A stretch of 64,000 bases of DNA from Pyrenopolyporus hunteri (Eukaryota > Ascomycota > Sordariomycetes > Xylariales > Hypoxylaceae): NCBI GenBank assembly GCA_902806595.1, contig CADCXC010000003.1, positions 62,001-126,000 of the forward strand, read 5' to 3'. Both the position numbers and the translations under genes were made by a program. Of this stretch, positions 26,322-36,509 are shown piece after piece. The first letter of the stretch is position 1. Each line of letters opens with the position of its first letter. The notes beneath the pieces were generated by a model, which was not told the origin of the DNA, ran no database searches, and was given only the letters and a program-made list of their open reading frames with translations.

Positions 26322-27157
26322 GCATTGACGAGAGGAAGAGGGAAAAAAAAATAGTTCGTCGCGTGGGTTTCCAAATTGGAAGAGTAATGAAACATTAAAA
26401 TGCGCGCCGGGACCCCCCAGAATATTAATCCCTATCCCGGTCCCCTCTTCACTAAACCTTTCAATCTCCGCTACCTCTATTACGGTAGGTACATGCCTAG
26501 GGCCTACCTAGGTAGGTACCTACCTAGGTAGCTATGTACAAGGTACCTACAGGTAGGTATGTATGTTCCTGGACCACGAGGCAGGTACGGGAAATAAAAC
26601 AAGGCCAAATTACCTAGGTAGGTACCTACCTACGTGTATATAACCCTAGGTACGTAAGTACCTGGCATTCCCGTGCGCTCAGGCCAATCAGTGACCTACA
26701 TGTACCACCTAATAGTGTGGTGCTACTGTATTAGCCTCGTTTTGGTAGAAAAGGGGCACATGGTACCGGGCAGTTGGCAGGTATAACTACCTACCTACCT
26801 ACACTATATCAGCGAGATATTAATAGAAGAGTCCACCATCCCGTTTCTTTAACACTAGACTGCTTAATACCTACTGTAGCCAACATTTGAAACAACGTCA
26901 AGTTGACTTCATGTGGTATATTTCAATAAGAATATAAGAGGTAGGGAGACATTCGCAAATTTAAGTCTATCGGAACTAATACGAAAAAAGGGAAGAAAGG
27001 AAGAAAAAACTCTTTTTAAACCTCTTGTTAATAATATACCGACCTAGGTATTCGAAGAAGTTTGGATTTATTTAAAGCATTACATCAGATTCCTCCTTAG
27101 ACACAACTCCAGCATTCATCCATACCTTTGTACAGTAAAGGTATCAACTATAATTAC
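26322..27157. other. Intergenic region with CCTAGGTA repeat clusters
   Basis: No gene is seen. It includes the repeat cluster at 26487-26655. The part near 26930-27060 is A-rich on the + strand. The stretch next to 27158 is the presumed 3' untranslated region of the phosphomannose isomerase gene, which ends here. Confidence 0.5.
26487..26655. repeat. Palindromic CCTAGGTAGGTACC cluster
   Basis: Dense copies of overlapping ACCTAGGT, GGTAGGTACC and TACCTACC words, which are self-complementary or pair with their neighbours. Similar clusters lie at 28972-29045, 51630-51700, 52318-52392 and 57403-57480, among others. Confidence 0.75.
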
Positions 27158-28602
27158 CTATGCCCCATTGCTATGGTCTTCCACTTCACAGAATGCCTTA
27201 AAGGTGGTAAACGAGTCACCTTGGCCACCTTGGGATTCTAGTACCAATGATGCCGTAGCGCCGACAAAAAAGACATAACCTTCCTTAACCTCTTCTGTCT
27301 TGGGCCCAACCGTTATTTTGCCCTTGCCTCCGGTGCAGATGACAATACTTGGTCCATCAACGGGATCAAAGGTTGCTTTTGATCCGTCCCCTTTGAGGAC
27401 CGTCCTGATGACGCTGAACTCCTCAATCGGCGGATCGTACAGGGTCGCTTCCGAGCCGGAACTATATGCGGTACGGTTCAGCACCACATAAGGGTACTCG
27501 ATCGGCGACATCTTTTGCTCCTCGATAGGGGCGTAATCATAGGTTAGTAGGTCAACTAAGGTCTGGACGTCCTTGAACTTGGGCGTGAACCCGGCTCGCA
27601 CAACATTGTCGCTTGCCGCCATGCACTCGATGATATCGCCCGATACATATGCATGGATATCATCCGCCTTAAGGAAGAGGGCCTCGCCTGGGGAAAGCCT
27701 CACATAATTGAGGAAGAATAAGACGAAAAGTCCGATATCATCAGGGAACTGCTTATTCAGTCGAGTCACCAACTCGGACATGACAGCCCCGTTCGTGGAT
27801 TCAACGCCGCCATCCGCAAATTCGCTTCCCTTGCTCTCGGCCTCCGAAACAAGTGACTTGGCGGCCGATCCCACGTCCTCCTGGGAAGACTTCATGAGGG
27901 CAGCAAAGACGGACTGGAGCGCCCTCTTGTTCTGTGCTGTGGGCTCGGAGGAATTGCTGCTTCCCTGGTCTCGAACGGTATCAATGAAGGCTTTCGCAGC
28001 CTCCTCGCCGACCAGCTGTCGTAGGGCAGACACGGACGACAGAAAGTGACTAATCTCGTCAAGGGGACGGAACCCACATAGACCTTCGAATTCGGTTATA
28101 GCAATAGCCATCTCGGGCTTATGGTTGTCATCCGGGTAGTTCTTGGGGTCCCTGGCGTGCAGTTGCTCGGCAAGCTTCTTATTGGGATGGGCTTGGATGG
28201 AGAGGGCTTTGTTTATAGAGAGCACCTTGAAGAGAAAGGGTAACTTGGTGCCATATCTTGCTTTCACGGAAGGCGCTAGGAGCATCTGGTTCTCTTCGAC
28301 CAGCTCGAGCAAAGTACGGCCGGTCTCGAGGTCTTTGGACGGGTTCGAGGGGTGAGTACCCATCCATAGCTAGAAAAACGACGTCCCATTCCTGTTAGCA
28401 ACCGGACCGCGTACCTAGGTAGTTAGGTATGGGCAGTGGCTCGTAGACACACCTCAGCGTACGGCTTGTCCGACTGGATGGTCAAGGTATCGGAGGGAGT
28501 CGCTGCGGCAAACCTAGCTGCAGCAGACTCGGACCCGATCTTGCCCCAGTCGTATGAGTTCACTCCGCATTGGAGCCGTATCAGGGGGACAGGAAGCACC
28601 AT
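27158..28602 (-). CDS. PMI40: Mannose-6-phosphate isomerase (type I)
   Basis: Interconverts fructose-6-phosphate and mannose-6-phosphate, the entry step to GDP-mannose for protein glycosylation, GPI anchors and cell-wall mannan; a cytosolic zinc enzyme. Two exons, 28602-28453 and 28369-27158, join in phase 0 across an 83-nt intron and give 453 residues (yeast Pmi40 has 429). Zinc-ligand positions known from the Candida enzyme are present: Gln and His in IQAHPNKK (109 and 111), Glu in HKPEMAI (136) and His in DDIHAYVSG (289). The substrate-binding arginine lies in ASDNVVRAGFTPK (about 309). The N-terminal LQCGVNSYDWGKIG is the family start. A Ser/Glu-rich insert (about 185-245) adds length. 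Confidence 0.95.
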
Positions 28603-29856
28603 TCTGGGAGAGAAGGCACCTAGGTTGGTTGATAAGTCTCGACTTTTTCAGGGCGGTTCTTGATCTGGGTTAATATTTATGAGAGGACGAGAAGGAGAAT
28701 GGCCAGGGAAGTACAACTCTGCCTTCCCTTGTACGAGGCATACGGCACTTAGGCAATGTCGCAGTAGGTAGGTACCTTACCTAGAGCAGCAGAGGCAGGC
28801 GCCGATATGTAGGGTTGTCGCGCAATTGATATGGTCTCAAGGAGGCGTTGAAAAGTTCAAGGTGCGGGGAGTTACCCCGCGGCGTCGAGCTTGAAGCCTT
28901 CCAATGCACCCCACGTACCCTGCAGGGGATACGTACCTATTTAACCTAACAGGGCCTAGGAGGCAATACATAGGTATCTAGGTACATAGTATAGTACAAG
29001 ACATTCATGTACCTAGGTACCTAGGTACCTACCTGTACCTAGGTATGCAAGACCGGGAAAAAAGCCACCAGCCACAACTGGACGGAACTAAATAAAAGAT
29101 TGAGGTTTTGGATTGGCGTCGTTGGCGCTCTGGCGCTATCAGGACCGGATTGTCATGAAAACGTAATTCACCTCTCGTTTCAACACTTTCCACACTTTCA
29201 ACACTCAAAACTTGGATCTTGGGAGCACAACCGCGTTTAAATACGCTATGAAGCCGAAGCATTCATATCTTTCAAATGCTTCATCCAGCGAGCTCGAAAT
29301 ATAAAAGGGCGGCCTCGTCGCATCCATCACCCCTAGAACTGAACCTCTCTTTCCTCGTCTCATATCTCGTCTCTCTTCTCTCTTGTTTCTCGTCTCGTTC
29401 ACTCAAGACTTCATTGCCAACTTCCCTTCCCCCCTACATTATTAAGATTCCCAATACCCGACAAGTAGTATGTCTTTTTTTCCTCCTCTTCTTCGTCTTT
29501 CTATCTTTTTGCGTTCTTCCCATCCCATCCTCGTATGACATGTTTTCACCTTTCCAAGAGACCCTTCATCATCCGGACACTACCTAGCGTACATATACAC
29601 GGCTTAATTATATAGTTCTCGAACGAACGTCAACTCTAATCACTACATATTCATTTTCCAAGATCGTCAATGCACTACCGCATCGATAGAAACTAATAAG
29701 AAAACTAATAGGGACGCGTAAAGAAGCTTGCCAGCAACGTTAGCTCAGCCTCAGATATTTTAACAAGCTCTTGCCGTCCTAAAAGCGAGGCGGGCGATAT
29801 TGGAATATTGCCTGCCATAGCCCAAGCGTACCAACTGCAAGGGAGATACAGCTAAT
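28603..29856. other. Divergent promoter region of PMI40 and SGF29
   Basis: No gene is seen. It contains CCTAGGTA clusters at 28760-28785 and 28972-29045, the TATA element at 29300, a CT-rich tract (about 29340-29410) and a second pyrimidine tract (about 29470-29525). ATG triplets occur in the latter half, so part of it may be intron or lie outside the mature leader. Confidence 0.5.
29300..29307 (+). promoter_or_regulatory. TATA box candidate upstream of SGF29
   Basis: TATAAAAG followed within about 40-100 bp by a CT-rich tract, a common arrangement at fungal transcription starts. It lies about 550 bp before the SGF29 start codon. Confidence 0.4.
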
Positions 29857-30917
29857 ATGTCTTCTCGCGGGAACCAACGAAGGGGCCCGAACCGCAACAG
29901 CGAGATCGGTGAGCATGGGGAGGAACTGCCCATGTGGAAAGACATCAAGGACAAGGCTGCGACTATAACAAACGCCTTCAACGAAAGTAGCTCAAATGTT
30001 CTCAGAATTCGAGATCAAGAGAAGCTCATGGCGGATAAGAGGACGAAAGGCGGTGAGTCTGGTTTTCGCCTCGTCTTCGCCTCGCCCTATATTAGTGCCT
30101 CGAGTATTCTAATATATCTCATGAAGTCCTTACTACCGAAGATTATAACACTCTCGATGACTTTTACCGTAAGGGGGTGAAAGTTAATGAACAGGCTAGC
30201 CAAGCCATCACAGAAACGGTTGAGAAGCTTAAGGTACTACGCGCCGTGCAAAAGGCCAAGGAGGAGCAGCAAGAGGCAAACACCTCGCGGGTAGCTGCCC
30301 AGCGGGCCAAGGAATCGGCCGCTGCTGCGTCTTCCCTATACGATTTCACTGAGTCGGGCGAGTCGTCTGTGGCGTCCCCCAATCCTACTATACGCCGTAT
30401 AAATAATAACAAGGGCGACCGCGACTCAGTCCCGCCTAGGGACCGCTCAACCCCGGCAGCCAAGGCGGGGAGTACCGAGCCGCAGGCCGGACCAGCTTCC
30501 AATTCCATTCGTACTAAGCAGACGTTTGCCAAGGACGACGAGGTTGCTTTCAAGCCCAAGCCCGTGAATAACGAGCAGACGGACTGGATCTTAGGCATCG
30601 TTCAAGAAGTACGTGGCGACGGAAAGTCAAGGCGGTATATGGTTCTCGACGCTGATGTTGACGAGAACGGCCACCAAAAAGACTTCCGGACTAGTGCTAG
30701 CAGTATGATTCTTATTCCTAGGGAAGGGACCGTGTTGCCGCCCTTGGAAACGGGCAAGACTGTTCTAGCGCTCTACCCTAACACGACAACGTTTTATAAG
30801 GCCGAGGTCATGGGGATGGACGGCGACGGCAAAGTCAACCTAAAGTTCGAGGGCGAGGAGAGCAGCAATACGATGCAAGCGGTCACTCGCCGTCACGTTG
30901 TGGAATACCGAGGCTAA
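29857..30917 (+). CDS. SGF29: SAGA-associated factor 29 (SGF29), tandem Tudor protein
   Basis: A subunit of the SAGA histone acetyltransferase complex that reads methylated histone H3 Lys4 through a C-terminal double Tudor domain. Two exons, 29857-30052 and 30127-30917, join in phase 1 across a 74-nt intron and give 328 residues. Residues about 85-135 are Glu/Lys/Ala-rich and probably coiled-coil. A Ser/Pro linker follows. The Tudor region spans about 195-328: DEVAFKPK, WILGIVQEV, YMVLDADVDENG, VLALYPNTTTFYKAEV and LKFEGEESSNT are conserved SGF29 blocks. Tyr and Phe in ALYPNTTTFYKAEV lie where the methyl-lysine cage is expected. Confidence 0.93.
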
Positions 30918-32317
30918 GGAAGCGAGCTTCTATAGATCAGAGTGGGAGCTAAGAGCCTAAACTATCAAGGTCGGCGTAATAGGGCGTTATGCGGAGTTGG
31001 ATTTCTTTTTTACCTTCTTTTTTTCACCTCTTCTTTCCTTCTCTCCAGTTGTTGGTCTTATGTGGCCCTACGGTCAAACCAGGAATAGGTGTGGGATTGG
31101 ATGTTTATTCTACCCACATTCAATGTCCACACAGTAGAATGGTTATGTACATTATTGCCTATGTACGTGAGGTGTGATGTTAGCATACTATTTAGTGGAA
31201 ATGGAAGCATCATATCACTGGTGGTCGACTTTAGGCGGTTCTTGACCATTCTAGGGTTTTCTAAATCTTTGCCGTTCCGCCTTTGGCCCTAAACATATAA
31301 TCGGCTGCCTCTTCGTATAAATTTATTACTATAATAGTTGGACCGTAAATCCCGGATATGTAGCAACATCTCTATCTTCTCAAAGGGCATTGTACCTATA
31401 ACGTCACCCTAAATGTAGGAGGAAACGGTCATATTAGGACTCCGGGCTAATATAATATTAGGCGTCTCTAGGTGGGTGCTCATTATTACCTAAGTATTAT
31501 CATTACAGCAATGTTGAAATCGGCAACTTGCTCAGAGTCGAAAGAAGTCATGTCCAATGGGTTACCCGATAGGTATTGTGCGTGTAGGTGGTAGGTAGGT
31601 AGGTAGAGGTAGGTAAGTAGAGGTAGGTAAGTAGCAAAGGTTCGACCCGTAATCTAAAAAGGCCTGCATTGGATTCCTCAACCCGACCACGCTTTATTAT
31701 TATACTAGATCTCAGGATTCTCAGACGAAGCTGGGGTTATGGATCTGGAATGTATAGACCTCTCATCAAAGGGGAGGGGAGAGGGGCACTCGACCCTGCA
31801 TGTTGTGCACATACATAACGCAACGCGACCAATCATAGTTCTCGATGCCAGCAAATGCAACTCGCACCCGCGACACGACTCCACCTGTCAGGGTCTTCTC
31901 CGTCGTGGCCAAGTAGCCAGCCGTTTACGACCGAGAAAGCCAACCCCTAACTCAATGGGGATATGTTTGCCATCTAGAAGCCGCGTCTATTCCGCCAAGG
32001 AAAGGAGTCATTCCGTCACAGACGATAGATAGGCAGATAGTTTCCGAGTAGATGCGGGAGGGAGCTAATGGTCCCTATTTAGTCTTGAAGGAAAATAATG
32101 CTTCATCCAATGGTTGCCGGTCTTAATTGCATGTCCCTTTTCGTCTGTGTCCATGCAAACCTCCCGCTTACATGTCACTCATATACCATGTTGGTACGCG
32201 TCACGGATGGGAAGCGGACGGGTGCGTGAATGGATCGTAGGTATTCATCCATACCTTGGCTATCTCACATGCGGCTAGGAAGGACGCCTCAGTGTGCGGT
32301 AATCCTGGGGATGGTTC
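30918..32317. other. Intergenic region, no gene seen
   Basis: About 1.4 kb of normal composition. Open frames are short, lack splice partners and resemble no family I know. A GTAGGTAG repeat lies at 31585-31634. Confidence 0.5.
31585..31634. repeat. GTAGGTAG microsatellite
   Basis: Imperfect tetranucleotide repeat of GTAG with AGGTAGGTAA variants. Confidence 0.8.
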
Positions 32318-32665
32318 TAGAGATCTACCCGTGCAGTCTGAAGTACTTTTAGTTTCCATTCCATCCGAGTCCAAATTTCAAACTTACTGCATCTCTTTCG
32401 TTTGCGCTTTCGTTGCAGCCTCATAGGTGCCTTCGTGATACTTCTCCCTTGATCTATCTATCTTTCATATACATATTATCCAGTATTGAGCAGGACTCTT
32501 TCATCTTTACCCCGAACCATTTACGCTCTCTCTCCCTCTCTCCCTTCGGCATAACAACCTTCTCCGTTCATCACTTCAAGGCTGGTTTCGCTTTCCTGTG
32601 TGCGCGGGAGCCTTCCGACTCCAAACCCACCCATACACTCATACCAAATACACTTAATTATAACG
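32318..32665 (+). promoter_or_regulatory. ATG-free pyrimidine-rich leader of the small secreted protein gene
   Basis: About 348 nt without an ATG on the + strand, containing CT-rich tracts (about 32521-32550). It ends at the ATG that opens a good signal peptide, which supports that start. Confidence 0.5.
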
Positions 32666-33193
32666 ATGCTGGCAATCGTACTTCTTATTGCCTTGCTGAG
32701 CTTGGCCGAGGCTAACTTGAAAACGCCGCGCACCGCAAGCGCCCCAAGCTTAAGTTCGTCCTTCACGCCCACTACGTTCGTAACTGTGCCTTCAGTTACA
32801 ACGATAACGCCAAGCTGCGCCCCTCCGGTCCGGCTCAGCGGGTCCAGTCCCGCTCTCCAGCCGACGGGGCCCGCTGCTGCTGAGACCCGGTGTACTGCTC
32901 TACCAGCGGTTGTGCCTCCGTCCGCTTCGACCGGGACCGCAAGCAACCCGGAGATCACCCCCTCGCCCGAGTTCGTCCCACCGGGGGCCAATTTCCACGA
33001 GATAGGTGTCAAGTTCGTGCAGACGACATACTGGAGCTGTGCGACGTTCCCGCTAGAAACACACTGTGGTTGGCATGAACCTATATTAGACGCCGGTGCA
33101 GGCAGGATGCGATGCGACGGTAGTGGGCAAGTAGCCCTGCGCGCTGGCGTTGTAGCCGGTATTATTGCCGGCGGAATGGTGCTCGGGATTTGA
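32666..33193 (+). CDS. Small secreted or GPI-anchored Ser/Thr/Pro-rich protein
   Basis: Single-exon frame of 175 residues, function unknown. Residues 1-16 (MLAIVLLIALLSLAEA) form a classical signal peptide with an Ala-x-Ala cut site. Residues about 17-115 are rich in Ser, Thr, Pro and Ala and likely O-glycosylated. A compact block near residues 125-150 holds YWSCATFPLETHCGWHEPIL, in which two cysteines could form a disulphide; I have the impression that this Cys-Gly-Trp-His motif recurs in fungal surface proteins, but could not check. The C-terminus (about 155-175) is a small hydrophobic segment, so the protein may be GPI-anchored with the attachment site near DGSGQ, or held by the tail. Five cysteines follow the signal peptide. 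It lies on its own between SGF29 and RPS24. Confidence 0.7.
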   Translation: MLAIVLLIALLSLAEANLKTPRTASAPSLSSSFTPTTFVTVPSVTTITPSCAPPVRLSGSSPALQPTGPAAAETRCTALPAVVPPSASTGTASNPEITPSPEFVPPGANFHEIGVKFVQTTYWSCATFPLETHCGWHEPILDAGAGRMRCDGSGQVALRAGVVAGIIAGGMVLGI

Positions 33194-33689
33194 TATCTAA
33201 CGTACCTAAGGAACGCACTCCCCGTCCAGTTATTTTAGGTTTTTAATGACATCGGTGGAAAGACTATGGATGGCTCTTATGGGATATGATCATGATGATT
33301 GAGTTGATAGGCCGTACGATATTAGATACCTCCTAAGGGGTTATAAAGGCGCTAAGGAGTTGTTAGTAGAGAGAATAGGAGAACGGGCGTCGTTATCGAA
33401 TCCTGAGCGCGTATTCGCTCACACATCGAAAGTTCAGTAATGGGATCACATATGTTCGAACCAGCGAGGCCATTATTGCCATGACAACTCCTTAATTTAT
33501 GCTATCGAGTGGGAAATCGTGAATTCCATTCCGTCGCGCCTCGAAGAAACTTCACTAGTACCGAGTCGAGAACTAGTGGTATGTAGGATGCAGAGATGCA
33601 TTTTCGCGTATAATGCACAGAGCCAGTGCCAAAGCCGAGCCCAATCCCACTCCGCAAAGACCAGACCAGAACACCTGAAAGCCCATCGT
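33194..33689. other. Intergenic region, 3' ends of two convergent genes
   Basis: About 500 bp between the small secreted protein gene and RPS24. No gene or distinct repeat is seen. Confidence 0.5.
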
Positions 33690-34453
33690 CTATTTCTCCT
33701 TCTTCGCCTTGGCACCCTTGACCTTGGCGGTACCGCGAAGGGTCTTCTGTCGGTTCTTACGTTGCTTGCCTGCAGTTCTCATCATGTCAGCACGTGTATC
33801 TATGCTTATGAGGAAACCCCGACGGGTATTCGGCCTCCAAAAAGCACGTATACGAGAAAGAATACGTACGCTGCTGTCTCGACGCGCGCTCCGGCTTGGT
33901 GGCCAGGCCAACACGGACCAGTCGGTATTGGGGCTCGAACTTCTTCATGGCCTCGGGGGAATCATAGACTAGGGCGAAGCCGGTCGTCTTGCCGCCACCG
34001 AATTGCGTTCGTAGGCCAAACACGGAGATCTGGTCCTTCTGCGCCTTGTACATCGTGGCTAGCTTGTCTCGGAGCTGGTCCTTGGAGATGTTGGGGTGGC
34101 CGGGATGTAGGATGTCACTGCGGAGTAAGCCCGTTAGCATACGTGTTCTGCTCACGCCCACCCAGTATTGGTCACTGTTACTGCATCGGAGAGGGGGGGG
34201 GAGTGACAAAGGAAGAGAATAGAACGGGGAAATCAGAGGCTATCCTAGAACGCGATGCTCAAACATAAGTCGTCCCATCTGTCGTACTGATGCGGCGAGG
34301 AGCGCAGAGACCCGGAGAGCAATCGAGGAAAGGATGGCGAAGACGATGATGGGGATTATTATGCACATACACGACCATCTGCTTGCGACCGAGGAGAGGG
34401 TTGCGAATGAACTTGCGGGTTCGCAAGGTGACGGAAGCCTCCGAGTCAGCCAT
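33690..34453 (-). CDS. RPS24: 40S ribosomal protein eS24 (RPS24)
   Basis: A component of the small ribosomal subunit needed for 18S rRNA maturation. Three minus-strand exons, 34453-34371, 34117-33870 and 33769-33690, give 136 residues, the usual eS24 length. The protein reads VTLRTRKFIRNPLLGRKQMV, then DILHPGHPNISKDQL, VFGLRTQFGGGKTTGFALVY and RLVRVGLATKPERASRQQ, and ends in the basic tail GTAKVKGAKAKKEK. The first intron is 253 nt and the second 100 nt; a long first intron soon after the start is common in fungal ribosomal protein genes. Confidence 0.96.
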
Positions 34454-34838
34454 CTTCGTGATTCAATGACGGGGGGGTCGAAGAAATGATCTGTCCGAAG
34501 GAGAAGGTTGGCGTTGAGAGCAGACTTGGAGGGGTGATGTTGCTGCTGGGTTAGTTAGGGAGTTCGATGGAGGTGGGAAAGGCGTGCACGAAAATTCGCA
34601 GCCGAAAGTGGGTGGATGTTCAATTGTGTGTTTGTGTGGGAATCGCGCGGGTGATTGGGGCTAGAAGAGCGGAAGTGGTAGAAATTCCGATCCGGCCTTT
34701 TCGACTTTTTTTTATTCCAAACGACGTTGATTAGGTGTGGCGCAAAAATTTTAATTGAACTGTGCTACTTTTTAGGCGAGGTTAAGAGCCCTAAGAGGTT
34801 CAACCCCAAATTCAGGTATCCGGGTACCTAAATACGTA
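34454..34838 (-). promoter_or_regulatory. ATG-free upstream region of RPS24
   Basis: About 385 nt upstream of the start codon have no ATG on the minus strand. The segment includes T-rich DNA on the + strand (about 34700-34720). It is presumed leader and core promoter. Confidence 0.4.
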
Positions 34839-35103
34839 CCATGGAAGCGGCTAAGTGGAGGGGTTTCCACCAGCCCCACGTGCTAGGTACCTACCTAGAT
34901 ACCTATGATGCGTTCAATGTTCCTAAAATAAAAACGCATCCGTCAATTTGGCATTGATGCCATCATCTGGCATCATCGTACCAAACTGAAAGGTATCGTA
35001 CGTAAAACCATAGGGGAATCAATACCTTCGTCGACAAGTATCAAAATCCTACAGCCTACCTACCACCTACCTACATACCTAAGGTGGTGCATAACAGGTA
35101 GAC
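34839..35103. other. Intergenic region between RPS24 and EFM3
   Basis: Short divergent promoter sequence with CCTA-type repeats at about 34886-34902 and 35057-35082. No gene is seen. Confidence 0.4.
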
Positions 35104-36271
35104 ATGGCCCTAGAAACGCCTCAATCGAAAGATGATGCCATCGAACGCTTCTACCGCCAGTACTTACAGCTAGAGCGGGATCTCGACTATCCTCCGGCCA
35201 CGCTCCTACGAGAGGCCGACACCCAAGAAGCTCTATACCACCGTATCTTTTCCGACGGCGCTCTTGCTTATCCGCCTCCCAAGAGGTATCAGTTACGAGT
35301 CCTGAAGGAGCTCACATCGAGAATTGAAGCGAGTATCGACGACTGGGACCGCCATGTAAGGAACACTATCTTTCATGTGAATGTGTGCGAGAGCACGTAC
35401 GATGTTGGTTGTGGTTGACACCTCCCGTACTTTGCCATGTAACCATGGCTGATCCCTAACCTTTTTTCATATTTTTTTTTTCTAGGGCGTTTCGGACGAC
35501 TTGATGACTGCTCTCTCTGGTATTCTGGCACTCCCTTTACCATCAGAACTCACTGCTGCCCAGCAGAAATCATATGTGACCTATAGTCCGTCTCTCATTG
35601 ATGCACCCGGCCACCATGCCCATGATCCAGCCCAGATAACATTACTCGAGTCTCGGGACCTCATCTCAGCCTTCGGGACTACTGGTTTGCGCACTTGGGA
35701 GGCTGCTCTTCACCTTGGGCAGTTCCTCAGCGCCAACCCGTCCCTTGTTCGGGAAAAACACGTCCTAGAGCTAGGGGCCGGCACCGGTTATCTATCTATC
35801 CTCTGTGCTAAATTCTTAGCTCCTACCCTGACTATTGCATCTGATGGCTCCGACGACGTTGTGGCAAATCTCCCCGAGAATTTCTTTTTGAACGGTCTTC
35901 AAGACTCGCAAAGAATCCGAGCAATGGACCTCAAATGGGGCCACGCTCTGGTGGGAACTGAAGAGCAATGCTGGAACGGCGGTAGGCCGATCGATGTTGT
36001 TCTCGGCGCGGATGTCACCTATGACAAAAGCATCATTCCAGCGCTTGTCGGGACTCTAGAGGATTTGGTGGGCATGTTCCCGCATGCCACCATCCTCGTC
36101 GCTGCCACAGAAAGGAACCGAGAAACGTTCAATGTCTTCCTCGATGTATGCGAAAAGAAGCACTTCAGCGTCGACGAGGTTGCCTTCGCGCTTCCATCTA
36201 GACAAGAACAGCGAGGCCCGTTTTACAGCGGCCAAGTGCCGATCAGGATATGCAGGATATTGAAATGTTAA
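35104..36271 (+). CDS. EFM3: Protein-lysine N-methyltransferase EFM3 / FAM86 type
   Basis: A seven-beta-strand S-adenosylmethionine methyltransferase. Yeast Efm3 and human FAM86 methylate a lysine of translation elongation factor 2; this role is inferred from family resemblance. Two exons, 35104-35355 and 35486-36271, join in phase 0 across a 130-nt intron with a T-rich end, giving 345 residues. The N-terminal helical region (1-85) precedes GLRTWEAALHLGQFL, the SAM motif VLELGAGTGYLS (about 177-188) and the downstream motif DVVLGADVTYD (about 254-264), which holds the family acidic residue. No targeting signal is seen, so it is probably cytosolic. The AT-rich element begins 202 bp after its stop codon. 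Confidence 0.9.
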
Positions 36272-36472
36272 GTTAAGAGCTCCCCCGAGACCCCACGCCT
36301 ATTCTCGCGCCCAACACTGCCGCCCTGGCTGCGAAGCCCTTCCAAATCCCCCGTTGAACCATCGACTGTTTATGCCCCCACAAGTCCCGGAGTGGGTAAC
36401 AGGTAGCCAATGTCTCTTATCAGGGTCACAGCGTAAAAGAAGCGGATGTCCCACCTAGCCACCGTTCTCCAG

Positions 36473-36509
36473 GTGGTACCTTACAAGGATCCGCTGGTTC
36501 CAATTACGC
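36473..36509 (+). repeat. Left terminal inverted repeat (37 bp)
   Basis: Begins GTGGTACCTTACAAGG and ends GGTTCCAATTACGC. The reverse complement matches 44348-44384 in all 37 positions. It still has non-CpG cytosines, unlike the interior that starts directly after it. Confidence 0.9.

Noticed and set aside
33440..33470. GGTTCGAACAT on the minus strand, like a tRNA B box
   Set aside because: No matching A box, anticodon stem or acceptor stem at the right distance.
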